This document shows positions 34,082 to 42,483 of a stretch of 64,000 nucleotides of DNA, piece by piece. The notes beneath the pieces were generated by a model. The model made no database searches, was not told the origin of the DNA, and worked only from the letters and a program-made list of their open reading frames with translations. The position numbers and the translations under genes were made by a program. Source of the stretch: Photorhabdus sp. CRCIA-P01 (GTDB lineage: Bacteria > Pseudomonadota > Gammaproteobacteria > Enterobacterales > Enterobacteriaceae); NCBI RefSeq assembly GCF_003545805.1, contig NZ_NMQR01000013.1, positions 51,648 through 115,647 on the forward strand. The letters are read 5' to 3'. Each line of letters begins with the position of its first letter. Within the stretch, counting starts at the first letter, position 1.

Positions 34082-34212
34082 TATATACCCTTCATCTTTC
34101 AAGCTGCTGCTTTGTTGGCTGCTTTCACTCACCCCAGTCACATAGTTATCTATGCTCCTGGGGATTCATTCACTTGCCGCCGCGCTGCAACTCGAAATCT
34201 ATTAGGTATATA
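34082..34212. repeat. About 131-bp imperfect palindromic repeat element
   Basis: The outer arms pair imperfectly: ATATACCCTTCATC... at the left against the reverse complement of ...ATTAGGTATAT at the right. The inner part holds CCCCAG/CTGGGG arms around CATAGTTATCTATG. I recognise this as a dispersed intergenic repeat common in Photorhabdus, Xenorhabdus and related genomes. No coding role is apparent. Confidence 0.7.
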
Positions 34213-34361
34213 ACATTTATTAGTGCTTTTTTTGTCAAAATTTACTTAGCAATATTCTTAATGTTTAATTTGTTATTTGGGCAGTTACCGGGTAGCTGCG
34301 ATAACCGCCAACAAATGCGGGCTACACTGGACCCCACATTTGTTAGCTTTATTACTATTGC

Positions 34362-34676
34362 TTAATGCTTTGAAGTGACTTGCGGCGTTTTGTCATTGTC
34401 GCCGTATAGAATGATCCCTGACGTGTCGATCTCATCTTCCAATTGGCGCAAGTCGTAGTTCGTCTGTAAGCGCATCCAAAACGCCGGATTGTTCCCCAGC
34501 GCAGCAGATAGTCGGATGGCAAGCGCCGGGGTTAACGCCGTTTTGCCCGAAAGAAAGCGGGAAACCGTCGCTGGAGTTACGCCGATGTTTTTAGCAAACT
34601 GGCGAACGCCAACCCCTAAATCCTCCAGTATGTTGGATACCATAACGCCCGGATGAGAAACAATAGCCTGTCTCAT
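34362..34676 (-). CDS. higA: HigA-family antitoxin
   Basis: A 104-residue XRE-type antitoxin. It starts [20 protein letters not shown], has a helix-turn-helix [20 protein letters not shown], and then [25 protein letters not shown], which is diagnostic of HigA/VapI. It should bind HigB toxin and its own promoter. The ATG overlaps the stop of the degraded higB (TAATG). HigA is intact while its toxin is broken, so it may persist as a solitary regulator. The C-terminal residues [17 protein letters not shown] are longer and more variable than in the core family. Confidence 0.9.
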   Translation of the reverse strand: MRQAIVSHPGVMVSNILEDLGVGVRQFAKNIGVTPATVSRFLSGKTALTPALAIRLSAALGNNPAFWMRLQTNYDLRQLEDEIDTSGIILYGDNDKTPQVTSKH

Positions 34677-34953
34677 TAGTGATAATCCTCCAGGTTTAAA
34701 ATGTAAGCATCACCATTTTTAAATTCGAATGTGATACGTCAGTTAGCTCTGACAGTAATTGACCATATGTCAGCCCGATCCCCTTTCAAGGGGTGTAACT
34801 TGTAGGCATGAATATTTAAATCTTCTATCAGCTAGCCGTGTCGATGGCCTGTAAGCGGTCATTGATTTGGACAGCATCCTGCGCCGGGATGCCTGAAATA
34901 ACTTCTTTTTCAAAAAGTTGTTTCAGCCCTTTGTGTTTAAATGACTTAATCAT
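34676..34953 (-). pseudogene. higB: HigB toxin gene, inactivated
   Basis: Starting at 34953, the frame MIKSFKHKGLKQLFEKEVIS matches HigB up to AIDTAS, where it meets stops near 34830. Shifting frame restores DLNIHAYKLHPLKGDRADIW, then an in-frame TGA (34739-34741) where HigB has the conserved Trp of the NWR motif, then [20 protein letters not shown]. One frameshift plus one nonsense codon make it non-functional. It lies upstream of and overlaps higA, keeping the normal toxin-first order. Confidence 0.85.
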
Positions 34954-35848
34954 TTGCCCCCAATCTTGTTACACCATGCGTAACATATACGCCGCTGTTA
35001 CATGGCATGCAACGCCAACAATAAATCACCAAGGGTCGTAACTCTAAATATCAAAAAATTTTGCAGACAATGGTTGCGTTAACTAATTGCCATTTGAGGA
35101 GATTTGGCAATAGCTTTTTGCAATGGATAAACCACTGAGCTATCGGTCAGAAGAATGGGATTGTACAAACGAATGTTTTTGTTCTTATGGTTGGTGTAGA
35201 GAAAAGTTAGCAGTTATCGTAGCTACCCGGAAACTACCTATATTTATGATAATTAAAGATCTAATTGCTATATGTTTTATTTAATCTGGTTGATTTATGC
35301 AAAGATGGCTTGTGTATAAATTTTTTGGCAAGGTGAAGTGACATGAATATCAGTTACTAAAAACGAATATTTTTGGTGCTTGAGCACGTTATTTTAGCTA
35401 TGAACGATTTCAGCAATATTTGACGTGTGAAGATGTTGAAAAGATACAACGTGCAATAATCAAAATCATCGGCGCATCAAATCTTATCGGTAAATCTGAA
35501 AGTTGACTTTTGGATTCTATCAACTAGAGTATGATTATTCCCCATGAAGGCTTTGTTAAAAATTTCTCCCGTAAAGGGCTTATAACCCCTCATACATATA
35601 TGAGGGGTTTCAAACTGCTGACAAACTTCGTTGAAAATAACGGGATTTGTTTCTTTCATTAATGAATCATAATGTCTCCATTTTCCTCATTAACCCGGTC
35701 TAATCCCCCGCTAGGGCGTTATTTTCACTTCTCCTGCAATAAAATGCTTGTTCTCCAGAAATAAAAGCAACAAAGCACTGCGATCGGCAATGGCAGCTCG
35801 CAGGACGAGACAGATACGCTGGCACAGCACAACGTAGCCCCCGCCCGC
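34954..35848. other. Decayed accessory DNA, no convincing gene
   Basis: A frame on the minus strand at 35477-35659 (60 codons, MKETNPVIFNEVCQQFETPH...) and a plus-strand stretch near 35400-35505 (FQQYLTCEDVEKIQRAIIKI) look protein-like but match no family I recognise and lack good start signals. The rest is AT-rich. It is likely an eroded remnant between two toxin-antitoxin loci. Confidence 0.4.
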
Positions 35849-36133
35849 TCAAAGAAGATAACGGGGGTGATTCATCTGTTGATGAAGGATACGCGCAATC
35901 AGAATATCGGTATCCCGGATAGTATAGAAAACCGTGTGGCGGTGAAACTCAACCCGCATTACACCTGGGACAGATGGGTATTCCCTCCCTATATGTGGCA
36001 TCTCTGCTAGCGTGTCAAAAAATGCTTCCAGTGCCTCCGTATAATGGTCAGCCTGAGCTTCACCGAACTGCAAAAGTGTATAATCATAAATCCCAGCAAA
36101 ATCTTCAACAGCCTGATCCGTGAGCTTATACAT
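35849..36133 (-). CDS. parE: ParE-family toxin
   Basis: A 94-residue RelE/ParE toxin: MYKLTDQAVEDFAGIYDYTL at the start, MPHIGREYPSVPGVMRVEFH in the middle and FYTIRDTDILIARILHQQMN near the end, all typical of ParE, a gyrase-poisoning toxin. The final LLxIxRILHxxMD-like block is conserved. The gene overlaps parD by 8 bp, antitoxin first. No damage is visible. The target is assumed from family membership. Confidence 0.9.
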   Translation of the reverse strand: MYKLTDQAVEDFAGIYDYTLLQFGEAQADHYTEALEAFFDTLAEMPHIGREYPSVPGVMRVEFHRHTVFYTIRDTDILIARILHQQMNHPRYLL

Positions 36134-36368
36134 TATGTCTGCGTTTCCGTTGTTCCACTATATCCCGTAGGGTCAGCGAGCTTTCCCCACTTTCCAAGCC
36201 AGCAATAACCGCCTTGCGTACAATCTCATCGTAAGCTTCTTGTTGCTCCAGCAAACGCAGCGCCGAGCGTATAACTTCACTGGCATTTCCATAACGGCCA
36301 CTTTCAATCATGTGCTGTACGAACCCGTCAAGCTGTTCGCCCATACTGACAGTAGTAATTTTTCTCAT
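36126..36368 (-). CDS. parD: ParD-family antitoxin
   Basis: An 80-residue ribbon-helix-helix antitoxin: MRKITTVSMGEQLDGFVQHM, then GRYGNASEVIRSALRLLE, a highly conserved ParD/CopG block, and a charged C-terminus that wraps the toxin. It neutralises ParE and represses the operon. It is preceded by a perfect 19-bp palindrome 10 bp upstream of the ATG. Both genes of the pair are intact. Confidence 0.9.
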   Translation of the reverse strand: MRKITTVSMGEQLDGFVQHMIESGRYGNASEVIRSALRLLEQQEAYDEIVRKAVIAGLESGESSLTLRDIVEQRKRRHNV

Positions 36369-36378
36369 ATCTCACCAA

Positions 36379-36397
36379 TGTATTAATAGTTAATACA
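36379..36397 (-). promoter_or_regulatory. Palindromic operator candidate upstream of parDE
   Basis: TGTATTAA-TAG-TTAATACA, perfect 8-bp arms, starting 10 bp upstream of the parD ATG. Position and symmetry fit binding by the dimeric ParD ribbon-helix-helix protein. Confidence 0.65.
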
Positions 36398-36737
36398 TCA
36401 AGTATGCAGCAAATCAGGCCGCATTACCAACGTTCTGTTTAGGTTTACATCCATCCGATATTTGGCCGTCACGTAGAAGGTAAAAAAGGGTGAATTTGAG
36501 CCAATGGCGCTGGATACGGTTAGCGCCATTATTAGGTATCAAAGCTGTCTCAAGCAGTATTCAATTTTTAGTGTGTCGGACATGCACGGCAGCTAAAGGG
36601 GAAAGCTCCCCGTCCGGCCTGATGGTGGAGAAGGAGCCCACAGTTACGAACGTTCAGTGCCTTATTGCCAGAAAAATATCCGGCCCGTTATAAGAAACTT
36701 TAACCGAACAGCATTACCTCAATTTGGAGGTGGTTTT
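36398..36737. other. Accessory intergenic stretch, no recognised gene
   Basis: Only short frames without family similarity or start signals were seen between the parDE promoter and the small XRE regulator gene. Confidence 0.4.
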
Positions 36738-36929
36738 TTACGATGCAATAGTAAGTTTGATTTCCTTTACTCCGCAAACACTAGCATATTTTAAAATTCT
36801 CTTAATGCTTGCCCTATCTGCGTTTTTTTCAAGTCTTGAAATTGTAGGAGGTTTAACCCCCATTCTTTCGGCTACTTGTGCACTTGTTAACCCAGCCTGT
36901 TCTCTCCATGATCTCATTTTCTCTTGCAA
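36738..36929 (-). CDS. Small XRE-family helix-turn-helix protein
   Basis: A 63-residue protein that is almost entirely one helix-turn-helix domain: SWREQAGLTSAQVAERMGVK, then PPTISRLEKNADRASIKRIL. The segment VKPPTISRLEKNADRASI is typical of antitoxin-like regulators paired with RelE/HigB-type toxins. No toxin gene is adjacent, so it may be an orphan. It lies just inside the right candidate attachment repeat. An internal Met at residue 5 is an alternative start. Confidence 0.7.
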   Translation of the reverse strand: MQEKMRSWREQAGLTSAQVAERMGVKPPTISRLEKNADRASIKRILKYASVCGVKEIKLTIAS

Positions 36930-37029
36930 TTGAAATTGATAAGCCCCAATTGAACTGTACCCAAAAAGTTGAAGATTTATTTAAATAAATCATTTTATTA
37001 CATAGTGTTATGTTATAAAGACGAACTCT

Positions 37030-37060
37030 ATCCCTGCCTTTTCCCCTGCTTTCTGGCGGT
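37030..37060. repeat. Right copy of the 31-bp direct repeat related to CpxQ (candidate attR)
   Basis: ATCCCTGCCTTTTCCCC-type sequence matching 30712-30742 at 26 of 31 positions in the same orientation. It retains half of the CpxQ terminator stem but has lost the complement, since GGCGGT replaces GGCGGG and no T-run follows. The surrounding 36930-37256 region has no other recognisable feature except a short GC-rich patch followed by a T-run near 37142-37168. Confidence 0.6.
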
Positions 37061-37256
37061 CAATGTGTGGGTACTTGTTGAAATAAATTCTGTTATTTCA
37101 AATGAATCAACAAGGAAAAATTGACGCCATCTTCGTTTTTCCCTCCTCCCACCGGCAGGTTTTTTTATTGTTGTTATTCTAACCAATCCTGTTTATCTTA
37201 TTTCATTTAACTTAAGTGGATTTGATTGTTCATTTGTGCTCAAAAAGGGAAAGGGT

Positions 37257-37931
37257 ATGTCTGGTAACGAGGTAAAAGATCGGCGTCCGATCAAAACACG
37301 CAATGCAGTGTGGGCCAGTAAAATGGCTAAATGGTTGCAATGTAAAGGGGCGACACCAAATGGCATATCTGTTGCCAGCGTTGTTTTTGCTGTATTAGCT
37401 GGCGTGTGTTTTGCCGTGTGTTTTTTAGTCGCGTCTTTTGGGTTGACTTCAGTTTTATTGATTATTGGTGCCTTGCTTATTCAAGGCCGGCTAATGTGTA
37501 ATTTATTGGATGGCATGGTTGCTGTCGAAGGGGGATTGAAGACGGCTGCCGGTACTGTTTTTAATGATCTTCCTGATCGTATTGCTGATTCTTTTATTCT
37601 GATTGGGGTGGGGTATGGTTTAACACTTTTTCCATTTGCGATTTCTCTTGGCTGTATGGCTGCATTATTAGCTGTTTTGACCGCTTATATTCGCTTGTTA
37701 GGTGGGGCTTGTGGTTTACCTCAGCGTTTTCTAGGGCCGATGGCGAAACAGCATCGGATGGCATTAATTACCGTTAGTTCAATTGTTGCCGCTTTTTTAC
37801 CGCAGTTATGGAGCCAGTATCTTTTATTGGCGGTATTAGTCGTTATCACATTGGGTTGTCTCTGGACATGTGTTCGGCGAACCAGAGTCATATTGAATGA
37901 ATTACAAGAGAAGGATGCTTGTAATGAATAG
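37257..37931 (+). CDS. CDP-alcohol phosphatidyltransferase family protein (YnbA-like)
   Basis: The start at 37257 (MSGNEVKDRR) follows AAGGGA at about 6 nt; an upstream in-frame GTG at 37236 is less likely. The 224-residue product has about five membrane helices. The CDP-alcohol signature DG-x2-AR-x8-G-x3-D-x3-D appears as LLDGMVAVEGGLKTAAGTVF then NDLPDR: Arg is Val and the third Asp is Asn. So either the motif is drifted or the family tolerates it. A role in phospholipid head-group transfer is likely by family, but catalysis is uncertain. It overlaps the acyltransferase gene by 8 bp, making a three-gene lipid operon. Confidence 0.75.
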   Translation: MSGNEVKDRRPIKTRNAVWASKMAKWLQCKGATPNGISVASVVFAVLAGVCFAVCFLVASFGLTSVLLIIGALLIQGRLMCNLLDGMVAVEGGLKTAAGTVFNDLPDRIADSFILIGVGYGLTLFPFAISLGCMAALLAVLTAYIRLLGGACGLPQRFLGPMAKQHRMALITVSSIVAAFLPQLWSQYLLLAVLVVITLGCLWTCVRRTRVILNELQEKDACNE

Positions 37932-38565
37932 ACCACAAGAAGTGACGCTGGTAAGTAAAGGTATGGGTTCGTTTCTGTCTGGGCTTTGCCGTTTGTTAAC
38001 AGGAGTGAGAATTCGTTGGATTGGGTGTAAGCCATCGGTAGCTTCCCGAATTTATTATGCTAATCATAGCAGTCATCTGGATGGGTTAGTTATCTGGGCC
38101 GGGTTTCCTCGGGTGCTACGTTCTCGGGTGCATCCAGTTGCTGCTCGTGATTATTGGAGTAAAACTTATCTGCGTAGATATTTTATTAATAAAGTTTTTC
38201 GGGCTGTGCTTATTGATCGTAAAGGAGAGGATTGTTTAAAGGGAAATACCCTGACGCCAATGGAGGATGTATTAAAACGAGGGGAATCTTTAATTTTATT
38301 CCCGGAGGGGACGCGAGGAAGTGGGGAACAAATTAATAAATTTAAAGGTGGTCTATATTATTTAGCGAAGAAATATCCTGATGTTGAGCTTATTCCAGTT
38401 TATCTGGAAAATTTAAATAGGGTCTTGCCAAAAGGCTCGGCACTTGTTGTTCCTGTTATTTGTTCAGCAACATTTGGGCAACCTTTGGAAAAATTAGGGG
38501 CAAAAGAGGAAAAAGCTGATTTTTTACAGCGGGCTCGTTTGGCATTGGAGGCGTTAATATTATGA
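37924..38565 (+). CDS. 1-acyl-sn-glycerol-3-phosphate acyltransferase-like (PlsC family) protein
   Basis: The start is at 37924 (MNRPQEVTLV), with GAAGGA upstream; a longer in-frame start at 37897 overlaps more of the preceding gene. The 213-residue product has the PlsC motifs: NHSSHLDGLVI (H-x4-D), the block around DYWSKTYLRRYFI, and LILFPEGTRGSGEQINKFKG (the EGTR motif). It would acylate lysophosphatidic acid or a related lipid at the inner membrane. With a CDP-alcohol transferase-like gene before it and a CdsA-like gene after it, it forms a compact phospholipid module like ynbABC-type operons. It overlaps the CdsA-like gene by 4 bp (ATGA). Confidence 0.85.
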   Translation: MNRPQEVTLVSKGMGSFLSGLCRLLTGVRIRWIGCKPSVASRIYYANHSSHLDGLVIWAGFPRVLRSRVHPVAARDYWSKTYLRRYFINKVFRAVLIDRKGEDCLKGNTLTPMEDVLKRGESLILFPEGTRGSGEQINKFKGGLYYLAKKYPDVELIPVYLENLNRVLPKGSALVVPVICSATFGQPLEKLGAKEEKADFLQRARLALEALIL

Positions 38566-39506
38566 TCATACTTAATAAGCAGCTGTTGCTATTGATGGGG
38601 GGTATGTTCGTACCATTAATTATTGCCAGTATTGTTGGGGCAATATTGGCCTCCAAATATTCAGAAGATAGGAATAATGCAACAATCGATAATCTAAATG
38701 CCCGCATTCGTGGTTGGTGGATGATGTGCATTGTTTGTGTGTTGGCAGTTATTATTGGGCCAGTAGGCTCAGTTTTATTATTTGCAAGTATGTCATTTTT
38801 TGCCTTACGGGAATTTTTTACTTTGACACCAACGCGACGAAGTGACCATGAAGCCATGTTTTGGTGTTTCTTTATTTTTATGCCATTACAGTACGTTGCA
38901 GTTGGTATTCAGTGGTATGGCGTATTTTCTATTTTCATTCCTGTTTATGTGTTCCTATTTTTACCTGCCCGTATTGCATTAGCCGGGGATACGACCAACT
39001 TTCTGGAACGGACAGCCAAAATACAGTGGGGTATGTTAGTTGCTGTATTTTGTATTAGCCATGCCCCCGCTTTATTAATGTTAGATATTCCTGGTTATGA
39101 GGGGGAAAATGTCGAATTATTGTTGTTTTTAATGATTGTGGTGCAGATGTCGGATGTTTTGCAGTATGTGTTTGGTAAATTATTTGGCAAACATCCTATT
39201 GTGCCTAAATTGAGCCCAAATAAAACCGTTGAGGGTTTTGTTGGTGGTATTTTGGTTTCAGTGTTATTAGGAATGTCACTTTATTGGGTAACGCCATTTT
39301 CTCCGTGGGAGGCAGGTTTGATGTCATTAGCGATTACGCTGATGGGCTTTATTGGTGGCTTGTGTATGTCGGCGATAAAACGTGATAGTGGCATTAAAGA
39401 TTTCGGTGAAATGATTGAAGGTCATGGTGGTATGTTAGATCGGATCGATTCGTTATGTTTTGCCGCGCCAGTCTTTTTCCATCTGACACGTTATTTTTAT
39501 ACATAG
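38562..39506 (+). CDS. Phosphatidate cytidylyltransferase (CdsA family) protein, YnbB-like
   Basis: A 314-residue integral membrane protein with about eight hydrophobic helices and an essentially complete CTP-transferase signature near the C-terminus: SAIKRDSGIKDFGEMIEGHG followed by GMLDRIDS. The signature covers S-x-x-K-R, K-D, HGG and DR-x-D. It should make CDP-diacylglycerol from phosphatidic acid. A housekeeping cdsA normally lies elsewhere, so this is probably an accessory copy working with the two preceding genes. The ATGA overlap suggests coupled translation. Confidence 0.88.
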   Translation: MIILNKQLLLLMGGMFVPLIIASIVGAILASKYSEDRNNATIDNLNARIRGWWMMCIVCVLAVIIGPVGSVLLFASMSFFALREFFTLTPTRRSDHEAMFWCFFIFMPLQYVAVGIQWYGVFSIFIPVYVFLFLPARIALAGDTTNFLERTAKIQWGMLVAVFCISHAPALLMLDIPGYEGENVELLLFLMIVVQMSDVLQYVFGKLFGKHPIVPKLSPNKTVEGFVGGILVSVLLGMSLYWVTPFSPWEAGLMSLAITLMGFIGGLCMSAIKRDSGIKDFGEMIEGHGGMLDRIDSLCFAAPVFFHLTRYFYT

Positions 39507-39581
39507 AGATCAAATAAAAGATCATTTTAAGGTGCTTTTAAATGATCTAATGTTGAAGTATATAATTGCATAAGGTGGTGT

Positions 39582-39749
39582 ATGGCATATCAAATCTTAA
39601 CAAACACAGCGGCGAGTATTATCGATCTGAAATGTAACCTTATGGGAACATATTTACAGGAATTGGTTGAGGGTGCCGCATTGAACAAAATTGCGGATGA
39701 ACGTTTAAAAGATACTGAATTTGTTAGTGTGAGCCTTGATGACCTATAG
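39582..39749 (+). pseudogene. RelB/StbD-type antitoxin, internally deleted
   Basis: A 55-codon frame begins MAYQILTNTAASIIDLKCNL and ends ALNKIADERLKDTEFVSVSL-DDL. Both ends match StbD/RelB antitoxins, but about 25-30 residues of the middle (the NEPAFY region of the family) are missing. AAGGTGG lies upstream at good spacing. The deletion is in frame, so a short protein could be made, but it is unlikely to fold normally. Its last codons overlap the toxin-like gene. Confidence 0.65.
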
Positions 39750-40009
39750 TCTGAAATTTGAAAAGCGAGCTTTAAAGGAGTGGGAGACGTTAGGTTATCC
39801 AGTCAAGGAGCAAGTTAAAGAAAAAACTGGCAGAGCGTTTAGAAAACCTTCATGTGCCGTCAGCAAGACTAAGTGGTCGAGTTAACCGGTATAAAATCAA
39901 ACTATGGTCTTCTGGCTACTGCTTGATTTATGAGGTGAATGACAATGAGATTATCTTGCTCGTCATTGCTATTGGTAGGTTGATGACCTTAAGAGCTATA
40001 GGAGCATAA
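39739..40009 (+). pseudogene. RelE/StbE-type toxin, frameshifted
   Basis: The frame begins MTYSLKFEKRALKEWETLGY like StbE/RelE. A single extra base in an A-rich run near 39815-39825 shifts the frame. In the next frame the toxin resumes with KKLAERLENLHVPSARLSGR, then NRYKIKLWSSGYCLIYEVND and IILLVIAIGR. A length of 271 bp equals 90 codons plus one base. The toxin is therefore inactive unless slippage on the A-run restores it. Confidence 0.8.
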
Positions 40010-40233
40010 TTAAATGGTTTTTTAGCCAACTTGATCTCAAAAAAGGGACTTATTGTTAATGCAGACTGAGTTTTTTACCGTATTATATGAAAAGTTGAAT
40101 CAATTCAGCTTGATTGTTTCAGTACGTCGGGTAGTAATAGGTTAAAAAGGCAGATTTCTCAGGCAAAGTGATCGCATACGGAGTCCGCCGTTAGCGGGTT
40201 TGCAATTATTACATCTACAAGTCAGAGGTCATC

Positions 40234-41205
40234 ATGAGCAATGAGATCAAAAGAATCGGTGTCTTAACGAGTGGCGGTGATGCGCCGGGTATGAATGCAG
40301 CTATTCGTGGTGTGGTTCGTGCGGGATTAACCGAAGGGTTAGAAGTTTTCGGTATTTATGATGGTTATCTTGGCTTGTATGAAAACCGCATGAAGAAACT
40401 TGACCGCTTTAGTGTATCCGACATGATTAACCGTGGTGGCACCTTTCTAGGTTCAGCCCGTTTCCCAGAGTTCAGGGATGAGAAGGTTCGTACTGTCGCT
40501 ATTGAGAACATGAGAAACAATGGCCTTGATGCTCTGGTCGTTATCGGCGGTGACGGTTCCTATCTTGGCGCGAAGAAACTGACAGAAGCGGGTTTTCCCT
40601 GTATCGGCCTGCCGGGCACTATCGATAATGATGTGGCGGGTACCGACTATACCATCGGCTATTTCACTGCGCTGGAAACGGTGGTTGAAGCGATTGACCG
40701 TCTGCGTGATACCTCGACTTCCCACAAACGTATTTCCATTGTTGAAGTAATGGGGCGTTATTGTGGTGATCTCACTTTGTCAGCCGCTATTGCAGGCGGT
40801 TGTGAGTTTATTGTTCTGCCGGAAGTCTCATTCAGTTGTGATGAGCTCGTAGCTGAAATTAAAGCGGGTATCGGTAAAGGCAAACGCCACGCCATCGTTG
40901 CAATTACCGAACATGTTTGTGATGTTTACGAACTTGCGAAATATATCGAAAAAGAGACGCATCATGAAACCCGTGCCACAGTTTTAGGCCATATTCAGCG
41001 TGGTGGTTCCCCGGTTGCCTATGATCGTATTCTGGCTTCCCGTATGGGGGCATATTCCATTCAATTATTGTTGGAAGGTTATGGTGGTCGTTGTGTTGGT
41101 ATTCAGAACGAGAAACTTGTTCATCATGATATCATTGATGCAGTGCAGAATATGAAACGTGTGTTTAAACAGGATTGGTTGGAAACCGCGAAAAAGTTGT
41201 ACTAA
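40234..41205 (+). CDS. pfkA: 6-phosphofructokinase I
   Basis: A 323-residue ATP-dependent phosphofructokinase, close to the 320 of E. coli. Motifs: [20 protein letters not shown] at the ATP site, [15 protein letters not shown], the catalytic Asp in [30 protein letters not shown] and [14 protein letters not shown]. It phosphorylates fructose-6-phosphate in glycolysis. AGAGG precedes the ATG. In E. coli pfkA follows cpxP with only fieF between; here about 9 kb of accessory DNA intervenes and no fieF is seen. Confidence 0.97.
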   Translation: MSNEIKRIGVLTSGGDAPGMNAAIRGVVRAGLTEGLEVFGIYDGYLGLYENRMKKLDRFSVSDMINRGGTFLGSARFPEFRDEKVRTVAIENMRNNGLDALVVIGGDGSYLGAKKLTEAGFPCIGLPGTIDNDVAGTDYTIGYFTALETVVEAIDRLRDTSTSHKRISIVEVMGRYCGDLTLSAAIAGGCEFIVLPEVSFSCDELVAEIKAGIGKGKRHAIVAITEHVCDVYELAKYIEKETHHETRATVLGHIQRGGSPVAYDRILASRMGAYSIQLLLEGYGGRCVGIQNEKLVHHDIIDAVQNMKRVFKQDWLETAKKLY

Positions 41206-41237
41206 TCACGTCAATATCAGCAAATTTAAACCTGTTG

Positions 41238-41255
41238 CAGCCTCTTTGGAGGCTG
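41238..41255 (+). terminator. Terminator-like hairpin after pfkA
   Basis: CAGCCTC-TTTG-GAGGCTG, 7-bp arms, about 32 bp after the pfkA stop; the T-tract is weak (TAATGTCTCCTT). Confidence 0.55.
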
Positions 41256-41439
41256 TAATGTCTCCTTAAGCAAAAACCGCCGTAAACCCTTAACCTTTTG
41301 CGACATCCTCTTGACGGCGGGGAGCAGTCACTATATTCCTATCACATATAAATAAATGCTTTTAATTATTTCTGAGTGATAACGCTTTCTGTCAGCCTTG
41401 GATTTCATAACAGCTAAAACAGTTTGTGGAGAGATTCAA

Positions 41440-42435
41440 ATGAGAATCAGACGGCGTGTAGCATTGACCTTACTATTGATTACCAGTAGCAGCGTCTGGG
41501 CAAAAGATCTTCAGCTTCTTAATGTTTCTTATGATCCAACCCGCGAGTTATATCAGCAATATAATCAGGCTTTTAGTGATTATTGGCAGCAGAAGACAGG
41601 GGATAAAGTGATAATCCGGCAATCTCATGGTGGCTCGGGTAAACAGGCAACTTCTGTTATCAATGGCCTTGAGGCGGATGTGGTGACACTGGCTTTGGCC
41701 TATGATGTGGATGCCATTGCGGAACGTGGTCGGATAGCGAAGGCATGGATTAAGCGTTTGCCAGAGAATTCTGCCCCTTATACTTCAACTATTGTTTTTT
41801 TAGTGCGGAAAGGTAATCCAAAGCAAATTAAAGACTGGTCAGATTTAGTTCGTCCAGGAGTATCTGTTGTGACACCTAATCCAAAAACATCAGGTGGTGC
41901 ACGCTGGAATTATCTGGCCGCATGGGGTTATGGGTTGATTCATAACAATCAGGATCAGGACAAAGCGAAAGCGTTTGTTAAAGCCCTTTATCAGAATGTT
42001 GAAGTGCTAGATTCTGGCGCAAGAGGAGCAACTAGTACTTTTGTCGAGCGTGGAATCGGTGATGTATTGATTGCCTGGGAGAATGAGGCATTATTAGCGA
42101 TTAATACGCTTGATAAAGATAAATTCGAAATTGTGACACCTAGTCTTTCAATTCTGGCTGAGCCGACGGTTTCCGTCGTTGATAAGGTCGTTAATAAACG
42201 CCATAGCCGTGAGTTAGCAACAGAATATCTGCAATACCTTTACTCTCCAGTTGGGCAAGAAATAGCGGCTAAAAACTATTATCGACCACGTGATCAAGCG
42301 GTTGCCGATAAGTATAGTTCTTCTTTCCCTGCGTTGGAGTTATTTACTGTTGATAAAGTATTCGGTGGTTGGGGAAAAGCGCAAAAAGTACATTTTGCGA
42401 CGGGTGGTGTGTTTGATGAGATTATTCAGCGCTAA
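41440..42435 (+). CDS. sbp: Sulfate-binding periplasmic protein Sbp
   Basis: The start is at 41440, with GGAGAG upstream, giving 331 residues with a signal peptide ([18 protein letters not shown], cleaved before [16 protein letters not shown]). The mature protein matches Sbp/CysP-type binding proteins: [25 protein letters not shown] [37 protein letters not shown] and YYRPRD near the C-terminus. It delivers sulfate to the CysTWA transporter. It is monocistronic and placed between pfkA and tpiA as in E. coli. Confidence 0.95.
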   Translation: MRIRRRVALTLLLITSSSVWAKDLQLLNVSYDPTRELYQQYNQAFSDYWQQKTGDKVIIRQSHGGSGKQATSVINGLEADVVTLALAYDVDAIAERGRIAKAWIKRLPENSAPYTSTIVFLVRKGNPKQIKDWSDLVRPGVSVVTPNPKTSGGARWNYLAAWGYGLIHNNQDQDKAKAFVKALYQNVEVLDSGARGATSTFVERGIGDVLIAWENEALLAINTLDKDKFEIVTPSLSILAEPTVSVVDKVVNKRHSRELATEYLQYLYSPVGQEIAAKNYYRPRDQAVADKYSSSFPALELFTVDKVFGGWGKAQKVHFATGGVFDEIIQR

Positions 42436-42444
42436 AAAGGAATA

Positions 42445-42466
42445 ACCGCCGTAGGTATACGGCGGT
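42445..42466. terminator. Bidirectional hairpin between sbp and tpiA
   Basis: ACCGCCGTA-GGTA-TACGGCGGT with 9-bp arms, between the convergent stops of sbp and tpiA. Confidence 0.75.
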
Positions 42467-42483
42467 CAATTAGCATTAAAATA

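Noticed and set aside
33884..34212. Possible attachment site or small RNA made of the hairpin and palindromic repeat
   Set aside because: The hairpin is terminator-like and the larger repeat resembles a dispersed intergenic element; no integrase or promoter supports another reading.
35477..35659. 60-residue minus-strand ORF beginning MKETNPVIFNEV
   Set aside because: It starts in a weak context and matches nothing I know; it lies in decayed accessory DNA.
36490..36693. 67-residue plus-strand ORF between parDE and the XRE gene
   Set aside because: Composition is not protein-like and no ribosome-binding site is present.
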